Source: Gammaproteobacteria bacterium (GTDB taxonomy: Bacteria; Pseudomonadota; Gammaproteobacteria; Pseudomonadales; Azotimanducaceae). From it: a DNA stretch of 64,000 nt. Every line of letters begins with the position of its first letter. The first letter of the stretch is position 1. Shown one piece after another: positions 36,061-44,384 of this stretch. Under the pieces are notes generated by a model. It did not search any database and was not told the DNA's origin. It saw only the letters and a list, made by a program, of their open reading frames with translations. A program made the translations under genes and the position numbers. The stretch lies in NCBI GenBank assembly GCA_026707735.1, contig JAPOWH010000007.1:1-64000 (forward strand), in the 5' to 3' direction.

Positions 36061-36462
36061 ATGTTCGACTTCACTTCACTGAATTGGCTGGCGATTCTGG
36101 CAGCTACGGTCGCTTCTTTCGTATTGGGTTACCTTTGGTATGGACCCATATTCGGCAAAGCTTGGCTCGCCGCGCTCGGCAAGACAGCCGACGAAATAAA
36201 ACCTTCGCCCACTCCCTTCATTATCACCTTTTTCACTACATTGATCACTTGCATCGCTATGGCGGTCATACTCTCCATGCTGCAGGTTACTTCGTTGCTG
36301 GGCGGCGCACTCCTGGGGTTGGCCGTAGGAATAGCCTTCATTTCCTGCTCCACAATTTCTGATGGCGCATACTGTGGTTGGTCGTGGTCTCTGGTAGCCA
36401 TTCAGAGCGGCTATCGAACCGTGTACTGCGTGCTCATGGGAATGGTTCTCGCGGTTTGGTAG
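36061..36462 (+). CDS. DUF1761 family membrane protein
   Basis: Small integral membrane protein of 133 residues from the ATG at 36061. It begins MFDFTSLNWLAILAATVASF. The first helix contains 'LGYLWYGPIFGKAWLAALG', the hallmark of DUF1761, and three more helices follow, the last one ending at the C-terminus. No function is known for the family. It is convergent with the following gene, 16 bp apart. Confidence 0.85.
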   Translation: MFDFTSLNWLAILAATVASFVLGYLWYGPIFGKAWLAALGKTADEIKPSPTPFIITFFTTLITCIAMAVILSMLQVTSLLGGALLGLAVGIAFISCSTISDGAYCGWSWSLVAIQSGYRTVYCVLMGMVLAVW

Positions 36463-36478
36463 ACATCAGGCTGCAGCC

Positions 36479-38389
36479 TTAGTCAACGTGGGTTCTTGCC
36501 GCTGCATGCCGAGCCTCTGCTGCTTGCACCAGTGATTCACGGTCTTCGTCCAACACAAAACGTTCTTCAACGAGCTGACTCGCGACAGCTTGCACTGCGC
36601 GCAAATAGCCGGATTTCGAATAACGTCCTGCAAGACCTTTATTGAAGACCGAAAACCCGACAAACTGGGCAATCTGGTCCGGCGCACCGTGGGCGCTGTG
36701 ACGAGGGTTCCAGCCTGTGTGGACTCCTAGTGGAACAGCAAGATCCGGCAATCGGATACCAGCCAATTCGTTTAGATCATCACCAACATCGCTAACCACC
36801 GCTGGGTAGGAACGCCCTTGAATTGCGGGAAACTGACAAATCCCCTTTTTGGACCGTGGACCAAGGTTCAAGACTGAGAGTTGCGTAAGCGCATTTGGAT
36901 CCGGCAAATACTCAAACCTTCCCGACTGCGCAAACTTCTCGATCACAACATCTCGAGGCACAAGCGTTCCTTCTGCAATGCTCGGTATTCGAGATGGTGG
37001 CGGACTTGAATTGCCTTCCACCCACTCAATCAGGTTCATGAGCGAGGCGCGTAAGAGCGGCGAATAGCTAACCGTATTCATCGGGTAGCGCACTTGGTCG
37101 CCCGTCAAGGCGAATCTGTTGGTCACCGGCAATACGGAATTGATGTGATGAGTTCCGGCAAAGAGATAGATCCTCTCGTTCGGGAGAGGATCTACGTCAC
37201 ACATTCCATCCGTAGAGATGTGGGAAAGCGCTGCATCTCCGCGCCAATATTCCCAGGAAGTGTTGGTAATCATGACCTTCGGAACGTTTTTGCGGTCGCG
37301 ATAGAGTCCCTCCGTAATACCGGTTAACGAATCGGTTGTCGTTCTTCCCGCAAAAGGAAATGTCTGCCCGCACGCCGGAACTCCAATGCTCGAAGGCTGT
37401 GCAAACCTATGGTTGAAATCCCCTCGCTGACCGCCAGCGATGTGGGGCATTAACCCATCGAAGGCTGGCCCACCATCCTCGGATTTCCATAATCCCTCAT
37501 AAAGCATGTGTCGCAGTACCCGACCAGTCTGCGATGCGCCAAATCCAATCACTACCGGCGGTGGAGACGTTGAACCGGGATATTTGTCCGATCGAAAATA
37601 CGACGCTGCATCGCGTAATGCGAGGAGACCGAGTCCTACGATAGGGGCTCCCGTGGTGTTGTAGACGAGCGTGTATACGGTTCCGGCAGTGAACCCCTTT
37701 GGCGAGCAAATGTGATCGTCACTTGCTTGCACCTCGCCCTCCACCCATCTTCCAAACTCCCAATCCGAGCAGTTCCAGGCGCATTGATCTTTGTTGGTGT
37801 TCGGTCTCTCGAAAAGACGGGCAACGGACTGAGCGTTTTCGTTCGGCCGATACGAGGCTGGACCCAGCTGGCCCAGAAATAGGCTGTTGGTGTTCTTGGA
37901 AGGCTGAATCTGGCACACAACTTCACCAACTATCGACCGACCACTCTCTAATGCCTCAGGAACCTTCAAACGCATGCCCGCGGCATCAAACTGCCATCCC
38001 ACCGAAAGAAGCGCGATCCCATGTCGAAACAGAAAGCCATCGCCTGGTGAACAAGGATCCGCTAGTAGTTCCTGTGGATTCGCTTGATTGAAAATGCGAA
38101 AAGAGAGGCGATTTCCCCGATTCGGTACTTCTAGCAGAAGGCATCGCGGTGGCCGTCGAATAGGTGTTACCAAAGTGAAGTCACCTGAAAATCGAACTAG
38201 GCCGTCGCTTTCGGTGGGAGCCAATCCAATGTCGACAATGCAAGCGTTTTCCTTGCCATGTGGATCGACGGCATAGTGCAGTCTTCCATCAATCCGCTCG
38301 AAGGGTCCGAATTCCCCGAAGTCTCGACCCCCAGCGTAGGAGGTTTCGCGATGTATCTCAACAGCAACTACAGCCATTTCACTGTCCAA
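36479..38389 (-). CDS. Alpha/beta hydrolase domain-containing protein (Abhydrolase_10 type)
   Basis: Large protein of 636 residues without a signal peptide. The nucleophile elbow GFGASQTGRVLRHM lies at about residues 283-296, with an upstream strand VVIGF. Other family-like blocks are 'VYTLVYNTTGAPIVGLGLLA', 'FDGLMPHIAGGQRGDFNHRF', the WEYWRGDAAL segment, and 'RIYLFAGTHHINS', whose His is a likely catalytic residue. Substrate unknown; related proteins are annotated as hydrolases of terpenoid or steroid degradation regions, without firm evidence. It is divergent from sufB across about 95 bp. Confidence 0.75.
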   Translation of the reverse strand: MDSEMAVVAVEIHRETSYAGGRDFGEFGPFERIDGRLHYAVDPHGKENACIVDIGLAPTESDGLVRFSGDFTLVTPIRRPPRCLLLEVPNRGNRLSFRIFNQANPQELLADPCSPGDGFLFRHGIALLSVGWQFDAAGMRLKVPEALESGRSIVGEVVCQIQPSKNTNSLFLGQLGPASYRPNENAQSVARLFERPNTNKDQCAWNCSDWEFGRWVEGEVQASDDHICSPKGFTAGTVYTLVYNTTGAPIVGLGLLALRDAASYFRSDKYPGSTSPPPVVIGFGASQTGRVLRHMLYEGLWKSEDGGPAFDGLMPHIAGGQRGDFNHRFAQPSSIGVPACGQTFPFAGRTTTDSLTGITEGLYRDRKNVPKVMITNTSWEYWRGDAALSHISTDGMCDVDPLPNERIYLFAGTHHINSVLPVTNRFALTGDQVRYPMNTVSYSPLLRASLMNLIEWVEGNSSPPPSRIPSIAEGTLVPRDVVIEKFAQSGRFEYLPDPNALTQLSVLNLGPRSKKGICQFPAIQGRSYPAVVSDVGDDLNELAGIRLPDLAVPLGVHTGWNPRHSAHGAPDQIAQFVGFSVFNKGLAGRYSKSGYLRAVQAVASQLVEERFVLDEDRESLVQAAEARHAAARTHVD

Positions 38390-38484
38390 ATATTCAGATT
38401 TCTGCCAGTTGGTCCGCCATTCTGCGCCACACTAGCATGCCATAGGCTTGAATTAAAATTAGTTACGAACAACATCAACCAAGC

Positions 38485-39957
38485 ATGACTACCGATACAA
38501 CCCCGACGCCGAAAGACTTAGTCCAACGCGAGTACGAAGCCGGATTCGTTACAGACATTGACTCCGTGACACTGCCTCCTGGGCTCTCGGAGAGTATTGT
38601 GCGCCGCATTTCTGCAATCAACTCTGAACCAGACTGGTTGACCGAGTGGCGATTGGATGCCTTCCGCCGATGGAGCGCAATGAAGGAACCTCGATGGGCT
38701 CACGTGAAGTTTCCGCCCATCGACTATCAGGCAATTTCCTACTTCTCTGCCCCAAAAGGCGACAAGCCCAAGAGCTTGGATGAGGTTGATCCCGAACTGC
38801 TTCGCACCTACGAGAAGCTAGGGATTCCTTTGCACGAACAGAAGGCGTTGGCTGGAGTTGAGGAGGATCCGGAACAAAGCCCTGTGGCAGTCGATGCAGT
38901 GTTTGACAGTGTCTCCATCACAACAACATTCAAGGGAACTTTGAGAGAACACGGCGTCGTATTCTGCTCAATCTCAGAAGCTGTTCGGACGCATCCGGAG
39001 CTCGTCAAAAAATACATGGGTTCGGTTGTACCAAAGTCTGACAACTTCTATGCGGCATTGAACTCCGCTGTGTTCAGCGATGGTACGTTTGTGTACGTTC
39101 CAGAAGGTGTGCGCTGTCCAATGGAGCTCTTGACGTACTTTCGCATCAACGCTGCAAACACCGGACAATTCGAACGGACCTTGATCATTGCTGACAAGGG
39201 TTCCTACGTGAGCTACCTAGAGGGTTGCACTGCTCCCATGCGCGACGAAAATCAGCTACACGCTGCGGTTGTAGAACTAATCGCGCTCGACGATGCGAAG
39301 ATCAAGTACTCGACCGTTCAGAACTGGTATCCGGGAGACGAGTCCGGCGAGGGCGGCATTTACAACTTTGTGACCAAGCGAGGCTCGTGTCGGGGCGCAA
39401 GATCACACATCAGCTGGACACAGGTCGAGACAGGTTCAGCCATCACTTGGAAATACCCTAGTGTGCTGTTGCGTGGCGACGGTTCAAAGGGCGAGTTCTA
39501 CTCTGTTGCATTGACAAACAATTTTCAGCAGGCTGACACTGGCACCAAAATGACCCATATCGGCCGCAACACCACCAGTACCATTGTCTCGAAAGGTATC
39601 AGTGCAGGACAGAGCTCTAACGCCTACCGTGGGCTGGTACGGATGAATCCTGGCGCAAAGAATGCGCGCAACCATACTCAATGCGATTCGCTGCTGATCG
39701 GGTCCAAGTGCGCCGCACACACCTTTCCGTACATTGAATCACGCCGTCAGGACGCCGTAGTCGAGCACGAGGCGACAACGACTAAGGTGAGCGACGACCA
39801 ATTGTTTCTATGCCGCCAGCGAGGAATCGCCCCTGAGAAAGCAGTTTCTATGATCGTGAACGGATTCTGCCGCGAGGTCTTCCGCGAACTTCCAATGGAA
39901 TTCGCCGTGGAGGCGTCAAAGCTGCTCGAAGTAAGCCTAGAAGGGGCTGTCGGTTGA
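38485..39957 (+). CDS. sufB: Fe-S cluster assembly scaffold SufB
   Basis: Core scaffold of the SufBCD complex on which [Fe-S] clusters are built. The protein has 490 residues, full length. Characteristic blocks: '[20 protein letters not shown]', '[20 protein letters not shown]', '[17 protein letters not shown]', and the C-terminal '[20 protein letters not shown]'. It heads the suf operon and overlaps sufC by 4 bp. No SufR or IscR gene precedes it, and I see no clear IscR box in the 95-bp leader. Confidence 0.98.
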   Translation: MTTDTTPTPKDLVQREYEAGFVTDIDSVTLPPGLSESIVRRISAINSEPDWLTEWRLDAFRRWSAMKEPRWAHVKFPPIDYQAISYFSAPKGDKPKSLDEVDPELLRTYEKLGIPLHEQKALAGVEEDPEQSPVAVDAVFDSVSITTTFKGTLREHGVVFCSISEAVRTHPELVKKYMGSVVPKSDNFYAALNSAVFSDGTFVYVPEGVRCPMELLTYFRINAANTGQFERTLIIADKGSYVSYLEGCTAPMRDENQLHAAVVELIALDDAKIKYSTVQNWYPGDESGEGGIYNFVTKRGSCRGARSHISWTQVETGSAITWKYPSVLLRGDGSKGEFYSVALTNNFQQADTGTKMTHIGRNTTSTIVSKGISAGQSSNAYRGLVRMNPGAKNARNHTQCDSLLIGSKCAAHTFPYIESRRQDAVVEHEATTTKVSDDQLFLCRQRGIAPEKAVSMIVNGFCREVFRELPMEFAVEASKLLEVSLEGAVG

Positions 39958-40703
39958 GTCTGCTCGATATCTCGCGTCTCGTAGTTAGCGTTGATGACAA
40001 GGAGATCCTTAAAGGACTAGACCTGCAAGTAAATCCCGGCGAGGTCCACGCGATCATGGGGCCAAATGGGTCGGGCAAGAGCACATTGACAAACGCCTTG
40101 GCTGGCAGAGATGGCTACACAATAAAGCACGGCCAAGCGCTATTTGACTCCACTGATCTCACCGAACTTGAACCGGAAGAGCGATCGCACGCTGGACTCT
40201 TCCTAGCTTTCCAATATCCCGTGGAAATTCCCGGTGTGACAAACATGGAATTTCTCAAAACTTCCGTCGACAGCCACCGAGAGATAAAAGGATTACAGGA
40301 ACTCACGGCAGTGGAGTTCATGCGGAATCTCCGTAACTTGGCGAAGCGATTGGAGCTAAATCCCGATTTCTTGAAACGTGGAGTGAACGAGTCGTTTTCG
40401 GGTGGCGAAAAGAAACGCAACGAAATTCTGCAAATGCTCTGCCTCAACCCGCGGTTAGCCCTGCTAGACGAGACTGATTCGGGCCTCGATATTGACGCTT
40501 TGCAAATCGTTGCCAAGGGAATCAACGAATTCCGCACTTCCACAAATGCAGTAGTGTTGGTTACACACTACCAGCGTCTCCTCAACTACATCACGCCGGA
40601 TTTCGTTCATGTTCTCATTGAGGGACGGATTGCAAAATCTGGAGATGCCACACTCGCTCTCGAATTGGAGACCAAGGGCTACGGCTGGCTGAATGGTTCC
40701 TAA
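39954..40703 (+). CDS. sufC: Fe-S cluster assembly ATPase SufC
   Basis: ABC-type ATPase of the SufBCD scaffold, cytoplasmic, 249 residues. Walker A is [10 protein letters not shown], the signature [10 protein letters not shown], Walker [13 protein letters not shown], then the switch VTHYQRLL. The start is a TTG that overlaps the sufB stop (TTGA), giving [13 protein letters not shown], which is where the family begins. The overlap implies coupled translation. Confidence 0.98.
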   Translation: MSLLDISRLVVSVDDKEILKGLDLQVNPGEVHAIMGPNGSGKSTLTNALAGRDGYTIKHGQALFDSTDLTELEPEERSHAGLFLAFQYPVEIPGVTNMEFLKTSVDSHREIKGLQELTAVEFMRNLRNLAKRLELNPDFLKRGVNESFSGGEKKRNEILQMLCLNPRLALLDETDSGLDIDALQIVAKGINEFRTSTNAVVLVTHYQRLLNYITPDFVHVLIEGRIAKSGDATLALELETKGYGWLNGS

Positions 40704-40733
40704 AGCCAGCGTCTCCAACTGTGCTTTACCACT

Positions 40734-41852
40734 ATGACAACTAGCGAAACTTCAACCCTGATACCAAGCTTTGCGCCTTGGCTAAACAGGACTGAAGCGC
40801 AAAGTGTCCTAGATGAGTTGGGTCTGCCGAGATATAGATCGGAACCGTGGAAATACACCAATCCTCAACCCCTGATTGACGAAATTGCAAATTTCGTCGA
40901 AGTCGACGGCGACACAATCACAAGCCTCGACGATGAAATTGAAGTGTGCTCTCTCTCGTCTCCTAGGGCGAAATCTCTTGCCAAGACAAAGCTCGGCTCC
41001 TCGGTCGAACGAGAGCAGTATTCGCCAATGCTTGCGCTCAATTTGGTGAACCTAACCGGAGGATTCTTGATTCGCGCTGAACCGAACGACAGGAGCTCGA
41101 CTCCACTGGTAACCATTGAACCAGCAATGAATCGTTGCGAGCGATTCATAGTAATCGTCGAGTCCGGTGCAACCTTGCAACTGGAGGAGACATGCGATGG
41201 TGGAAATCGAGTATTTGAATGTCTGATCGAGGAGGGGGCCACACTAATTCACAAACGATTTCAAAAGCCCTCTGAAACGGTGGAATACGGACACATATGC
41301 GTTCAAGTTGGAACGAACTCATCGTATAGGCTGGATCAGTTTTCCACTGGCGCCGCATTGCGGAGAAACGAGATAGTGGTGGACATTCAGGGTGAAGGAG
41401 CGAGAGTGTCCGTGGAAGGCGGATGGAGACTGATGGATCAAACGCATGTGGACTCGCAAATTTCGGTCAATCATCTTGCACCGCGGTCTGAAAGCGGAAT
41501 GAAATTCCATGGGGTAGTTGGAGGACGATCACGAGCAGTATTCAATGGACGCATCCACATCGCGCGCGATGCTCAACATACTTCTGCACACTTGACCAAC
41601 AAGAACATTCTGACAAGCGACACAGCCGAGGTCTACACCAAACCGGAGCTTGAAATCTACGCGGACGATGTTGCATGCTCCCATGGCGCAACGTCCGGCC
41701 AGCTCGACGAAGATCAACTGTTGTACATGCGCACAAGAGGAATTTCCAAAAACCGGTCTCGTGAAATGCTGCTCAAAGGATTCCTCAATGAAGTGGTGAC
41801 CGATACGGCAGGTAGTCGACTCCTAGGCGTGTCGAATACGGCGCAGCCATGA
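40734..41852 (+). CDS. sufD: Fe-S cluster assembly protein SufD
   Basis: Paralogue of SufB within the SufBCD complex, 372 residues. The N-terminal helical part includes PRYRSEPWKYTNPQPLID. The beta-helix core follows, and the C-terminal region has 'CSHGATSGQLDEDQLLYMRT' and RGISKNRSREMLLKGFLNEV, the SufD signature. It lies 30 bp after sufC and overlaps sufS by 4 bp. Confidence 0.97.
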   Translation: MTTSETSTLIPSFAPWLNRTEAQSVLDELGLPRYRSEPWKYTNPQPLIDEIANFVEVDGDTITSLDDEIEVCSLSSPRAKSLAKTKLGSSVEREQYSPMLALNLVNLTGGFLIRAEPNDRSSTPLVTIEPAMNRCERFIVIVESGATLQLEETCDGGNRVFECLIEEGATLIHKRFQKPSETVEYGHICVQVGTNSSYRLDQFSTGAALRRNEIVVDIQGEGARVSVEGGWRLMDQTHVDSQISVNHLAPRSESGMKFHGVVGGRSRAVFNGRIHIARDAQHTSAHLTNKNILTSDTAEVYTKPELEIYADDVACSHGATSGQLDEDQLLYMRTRGISKNRSREMLLKGFLNEVVTDTAGSRLLGVSNTAQP

Positions 41853-43063
41853 GTAGCCCTTTCGTTCCGCCCCGGCAGGAGTTTCCTCTGCTCAGCAATC
41901 GAGAGCAGATCGCGTATCTTGACAATGCGGCTACGACACAAAAACCCAAGGTGGTTCTCGACGCCCTCGCGAACTTCTACTCGAATCACAATGCAAATGT
42001 TCATCGCAGCGCCCATGCAATAAGCGACGAGGCAACCAAGCTTTTTGAGGACGCGCGTCAGCACGTGAGCGAGTTCCTCGGTGCTCGCACACGGGAAGAG
42101 GTCATCTGGACCCGAGGTACAACTGAGTCCATCAACCTGGTTGCGCAATCGTTTGCACCAAAGGTGCTATCTAAGGACTCGACCATCGTCATTTCGGTGA
42201 TGGAACATCACTCAAACATTGTCCCTTGGCAACTTGCCTGTGAGAGAACCGGGGCACGACTTCGAGCTGTACGGGTTACACCTAGCGGGTGTTTGGACCT
42301 CGATCACTATCGAGAATTGCTCCGGGAAAACGTCCGGATCGTTGCCTTGGGGCACGTTTCCAATGCTTTGGGCACAGTTAATCCCATCGAAGAAATAGTC
42401 GAAATGGCTCACTACGCTGGCGCCAGAGTCTTACTTGACGGCGCCCAAGCCGCCGCACATGTTCCTATCGACGTGTCGTCGATTGACTGCGATTTCTACG
42501 CGTTCTCAGGACACAAGGCATATGGGCCCACAGGCATTGGGGTTCTTTACGGCAAACTTGACCTGCTTGAGTCCATGCCGCCATGGCAGGGAGGCGGCGA
42601 AATGATCGAGCATGTAACAGTCAAAAAGTCTATATTTCAGCCCCCACCATTTCGATTTGAGGCGGGAACTCCAGACATTTCCGGTCCTGTGGGATTGCAG
42701 GCGGCATTGAGTTTCTTAAGCTCGTGTGTTGAAAATGGGCTGTACGAATACGAAAATTCATTGCTTCAATACGCAACCTCGTCTCTCAAGCAGATTGAAG
42801 GTCTCAGAATAGTTGGGGAAGCGGCTCAGAAGAGTCCAATCGTCTCGTTTTTGGTAGAAGGAACCCATCCAAACGACTTGGCGACCATGCTTGACCAGCA
42901 GCACGTCGCCATTCGCGCAGGGCATCATTGCACCATCCCGCTTATGGAGCACTTTGGCATTCCCGGCACCATTCGAGCTTCATTCGGTCTATATAATTTG
43001 ACAAGTGAAGTCGACCGATTGGTAGAAGCGATACACGTAGGGTCCCGAATCCTAAAGGGCTGA
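41849..43063 (+). CDS. sufS: Cysteine desulfurase SufS
   Basis: PLP-dependent enzyme that mobilises sulfur from cysteine for Fe-S assembly. The protein has 404 residues. Visible features: YLDNAATTQKP at the N-terminus, the PLP-contacting His in VMEHHSN, the LLDGAQAAAH strand, the PLP lysine in FSGHKAYGPTGIGVLYG, and the catalytic Cys in AGHHCTIPLMEHFG. The Cys lies on a short loop, typical of group II desulfurases that need SufE. Overlaps sufD. Confidence 0.98.
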   Translation: MSSPFVPPRQEFPLLSNREQIAYLDNAATTQKPKVVLDALANFYSNHNANVHRSAHAISDEATKLFEDARQHVSEFLGARTREEVIWTRGTTESINLVAQSFAPKVLSKDSTIVISVMEHHSNIVPWQLACERTGARLRAVRVTPSGCLDLDHYRELLRENVRIVALGHVSNALGTVNPIEEIVEMAHYAGARVLLDGAQAAAHVPIDVSSIDCDFYAFSGHKAYGPTGIGVLYGKLDLLESMPPWQGGGEMIEHVTVKKSIFQPPPFRFEAGTPDISGPVGLQAALSFLSSCVENGLYEYENSLLQYATSSLKQIEGLRIVGEAAQKSPIVSFLVEGTHPNDLATMLDQQHVAIRAGHHCTIPLMEHFGIPGTIRASFGLYNLTSEVDRLVEAIHVGSRILKG

Positions 43064-43070
43064 TTGCAAT

Positions 43071-43433
43071 ATGCAAACAGAAACATACGATCCAAGACAG
43101 CTCTCTCTGACCGCAAAAGCGCAAGCTCATGTTCAACAGCAGCTAGCCAAAGAGGATGCGCGTGCCCTGGTTCTCGGTGTGACCGAGACTGGGTGCAACG
43201 GATACATGTACGAGCTCGACTACTTGCGGGACCGGCAAGAAATGGCCGATGGCCGATCCTTCGAGTTTGGCGAGGGAGTGACAATATTCGTGTCCAACGA
43301 AGACTGGGAGCTGTTGAGAGGAACCCAAATCGACTACGTGACCGAAGGTTTGAATTCGTCTCTGAAGTTCAAGAACCCCAATGCGGACACGTTGTGCGGA
43401 TGTGGAGAGAGCTTCTCGATCCGTGGAACGTAG
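43071..43433 (+). CDS. sufA: A-type Fe-S carrier protein (SufA/IscA/HesB family)
   Basis: Delivers assembled clusters to target apoproteins. The protein has 120 residues. The three cluster-ligating cysteines are visible: Cys42 in ETGCNGYMYEL and Cys109/Cys111 in DTLCGCGESF. The residue after Cys42 is Asn, where the family usually has Ser or Gly; this does not alter the ligands. It is 7 bp downstream of sufS. Which A-type subfamily (SufA, IscA or ErpA) cannot be told from this alone; the operon favours SufA. Confidence 0.92.
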   Translation: MQTETYDPRQLSLTAKAQAHVQQQLAKEDARALVLGVTETGCNGYMYELDYLRDRQEMADGRSFEFGEGVTIFVSNEDWELLRGTQIDYVTEGLNSSLKFKNPNADTLCGCGESFSIRGT

Positions 43434-43947
43434 ATTAATTGCCGTTGGTCGTCCTGTAGAGGCCCGGCTGGTGCCAACGGGAACCAGTATCACCATTCCC
43501 GACGGCGTCTTTGTGACGTTGACTCAAGCATTGGGTGGCACTTATACCGTCGTATACAAAGGGAACATGGCTCGGATCGAAGCCGAGAATGCTGATGCTT
43601 TGGGTTTCGAGCCGGAAGTGCTTGCGTTCGAGCCGCCTTCCGATGGCAGGATTTCGTCCGATCAGGTGTGGCAAGCGCTACGCACAATTCACGACCCGGA
43701 AATACCCGTGAACGTTGTGGACTTGGGTCTCATCTACGATGTAGCCATAGCTCGCGATCAAGTGGATATCACGATGACTTTGACGGCACCAGGGTGCGGT
43801 ATGGGGCCAGTGCTGGTGAAGGATGTCGAAGAACGAGTCAGCAAAGTTCCTCATGTTCAGCAAGTAGCAGTGGATTTGGTTTTCGACCCGCCGTGGTCTC
43901 GAGACTTGATGTCTGAGGAAGCTCAGCTCGAGCTAGGCTTGTTCTAA
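43423..43947 (+). CDS. sufT: SufT-like Fe-S assembly protein (DUF59/MIP18 type)
   Basis: Maturation factor with a DUF59 domain. I chose the GTG at 43423 (MERRLIAVGRPVEARLVPTG, 174 residues), which overlaps the sufA stop by 11 bp; an in-frame ATG at 43381 lies deep in sufA. The N-terminal part has 'VTLTQALGGTYTVVYKGNMA'. The DUF59 domain (about 80-170) has 'TIHDPEIPVNVVDLGLIYDV' and 'TMTLTAPGCGMGPVLVKDVE' with its conserved Cys. Confidence 0.93.
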   Translation: MERRLIAVGRPVEARLVPTGTSITIPDGVFVTLTQALGGTYTVVYKGNMARIEAENADALGFEPEVLAFEPPSDGRISSDQVWQALRTIHDPEIPVNVVDLGLIYDVAIARDQVDITMTLTAPGCGMGPVLVKDVEERVSKVPHVQQVAVDLVFDPPWSRDLMSEEAQLELGLF

Positions 43948-43951
43948 TGCT

Positions 43952-44374
43952 ATGGTTGATCTCGAGGAGATCAAGGACTCGTTTGCGTTTTTCGACGACT
44001 GGGAAGACAAGTACCGTTTTGTCCTAGACCTAGGCAAGTCACTCCCCGATCTTCCAGACCTCAAGAAGACGGAAGATAGCATTGTCCGAGGCTGCCAAAG
44101 CCAAGTGTGGCTCTTGGCTCACTTTGACAAATCAGCAAATCGACTTGAATTCGAAATCGACAGCGATGCACACATAGTTCGCGGGCTCATAGCGATCATT
44201 CAATCTGCTTACGCAGATCGCTCACCCGATGCCATCCTCAAGTACGATATCGAAGGGCTCTTTGCTGAACTCAATCTGTTCTCACATCTTAGCGTCGCGC
44301 GCGGAAACGGATTGCGCGCCATGGTGCATCGTATTCGTACGGAAGCTCAGGCGTACCAACAACTCTCGGCGTAG
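43952..44374 (+). CDS. sufE: Sulfur acceptor protein SufE
   Basis: Accepts persulfide sulfur from SufS and passes it to SufB. The protein has 140 residues. The catalytic Cys48 is in SIVRGCQSQVW; the start MVDLEEIKDSFAFFDDWEDK and the C-terminal RGNGLRAMVHRIR are typical. It follows sufT by 4 bp and ends 10 bp from the convergent uvrA stop. Confidence 0.97.
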   Translation: MVDLEEIKDSFAFFDDWEDKYRFVLDLGKSLPDLPDLKKTEDSIVRGCQSQVWLLAHFDKSANRLEFEIDSDAHIVRGLIAIIQSAYADRSPDAILKYDIEGLFAELNLFSHLSVARGNGLRAMVHRIRTEAQAYQQLSA

Positions 44375-44384
44375 CAGTTGCGCG

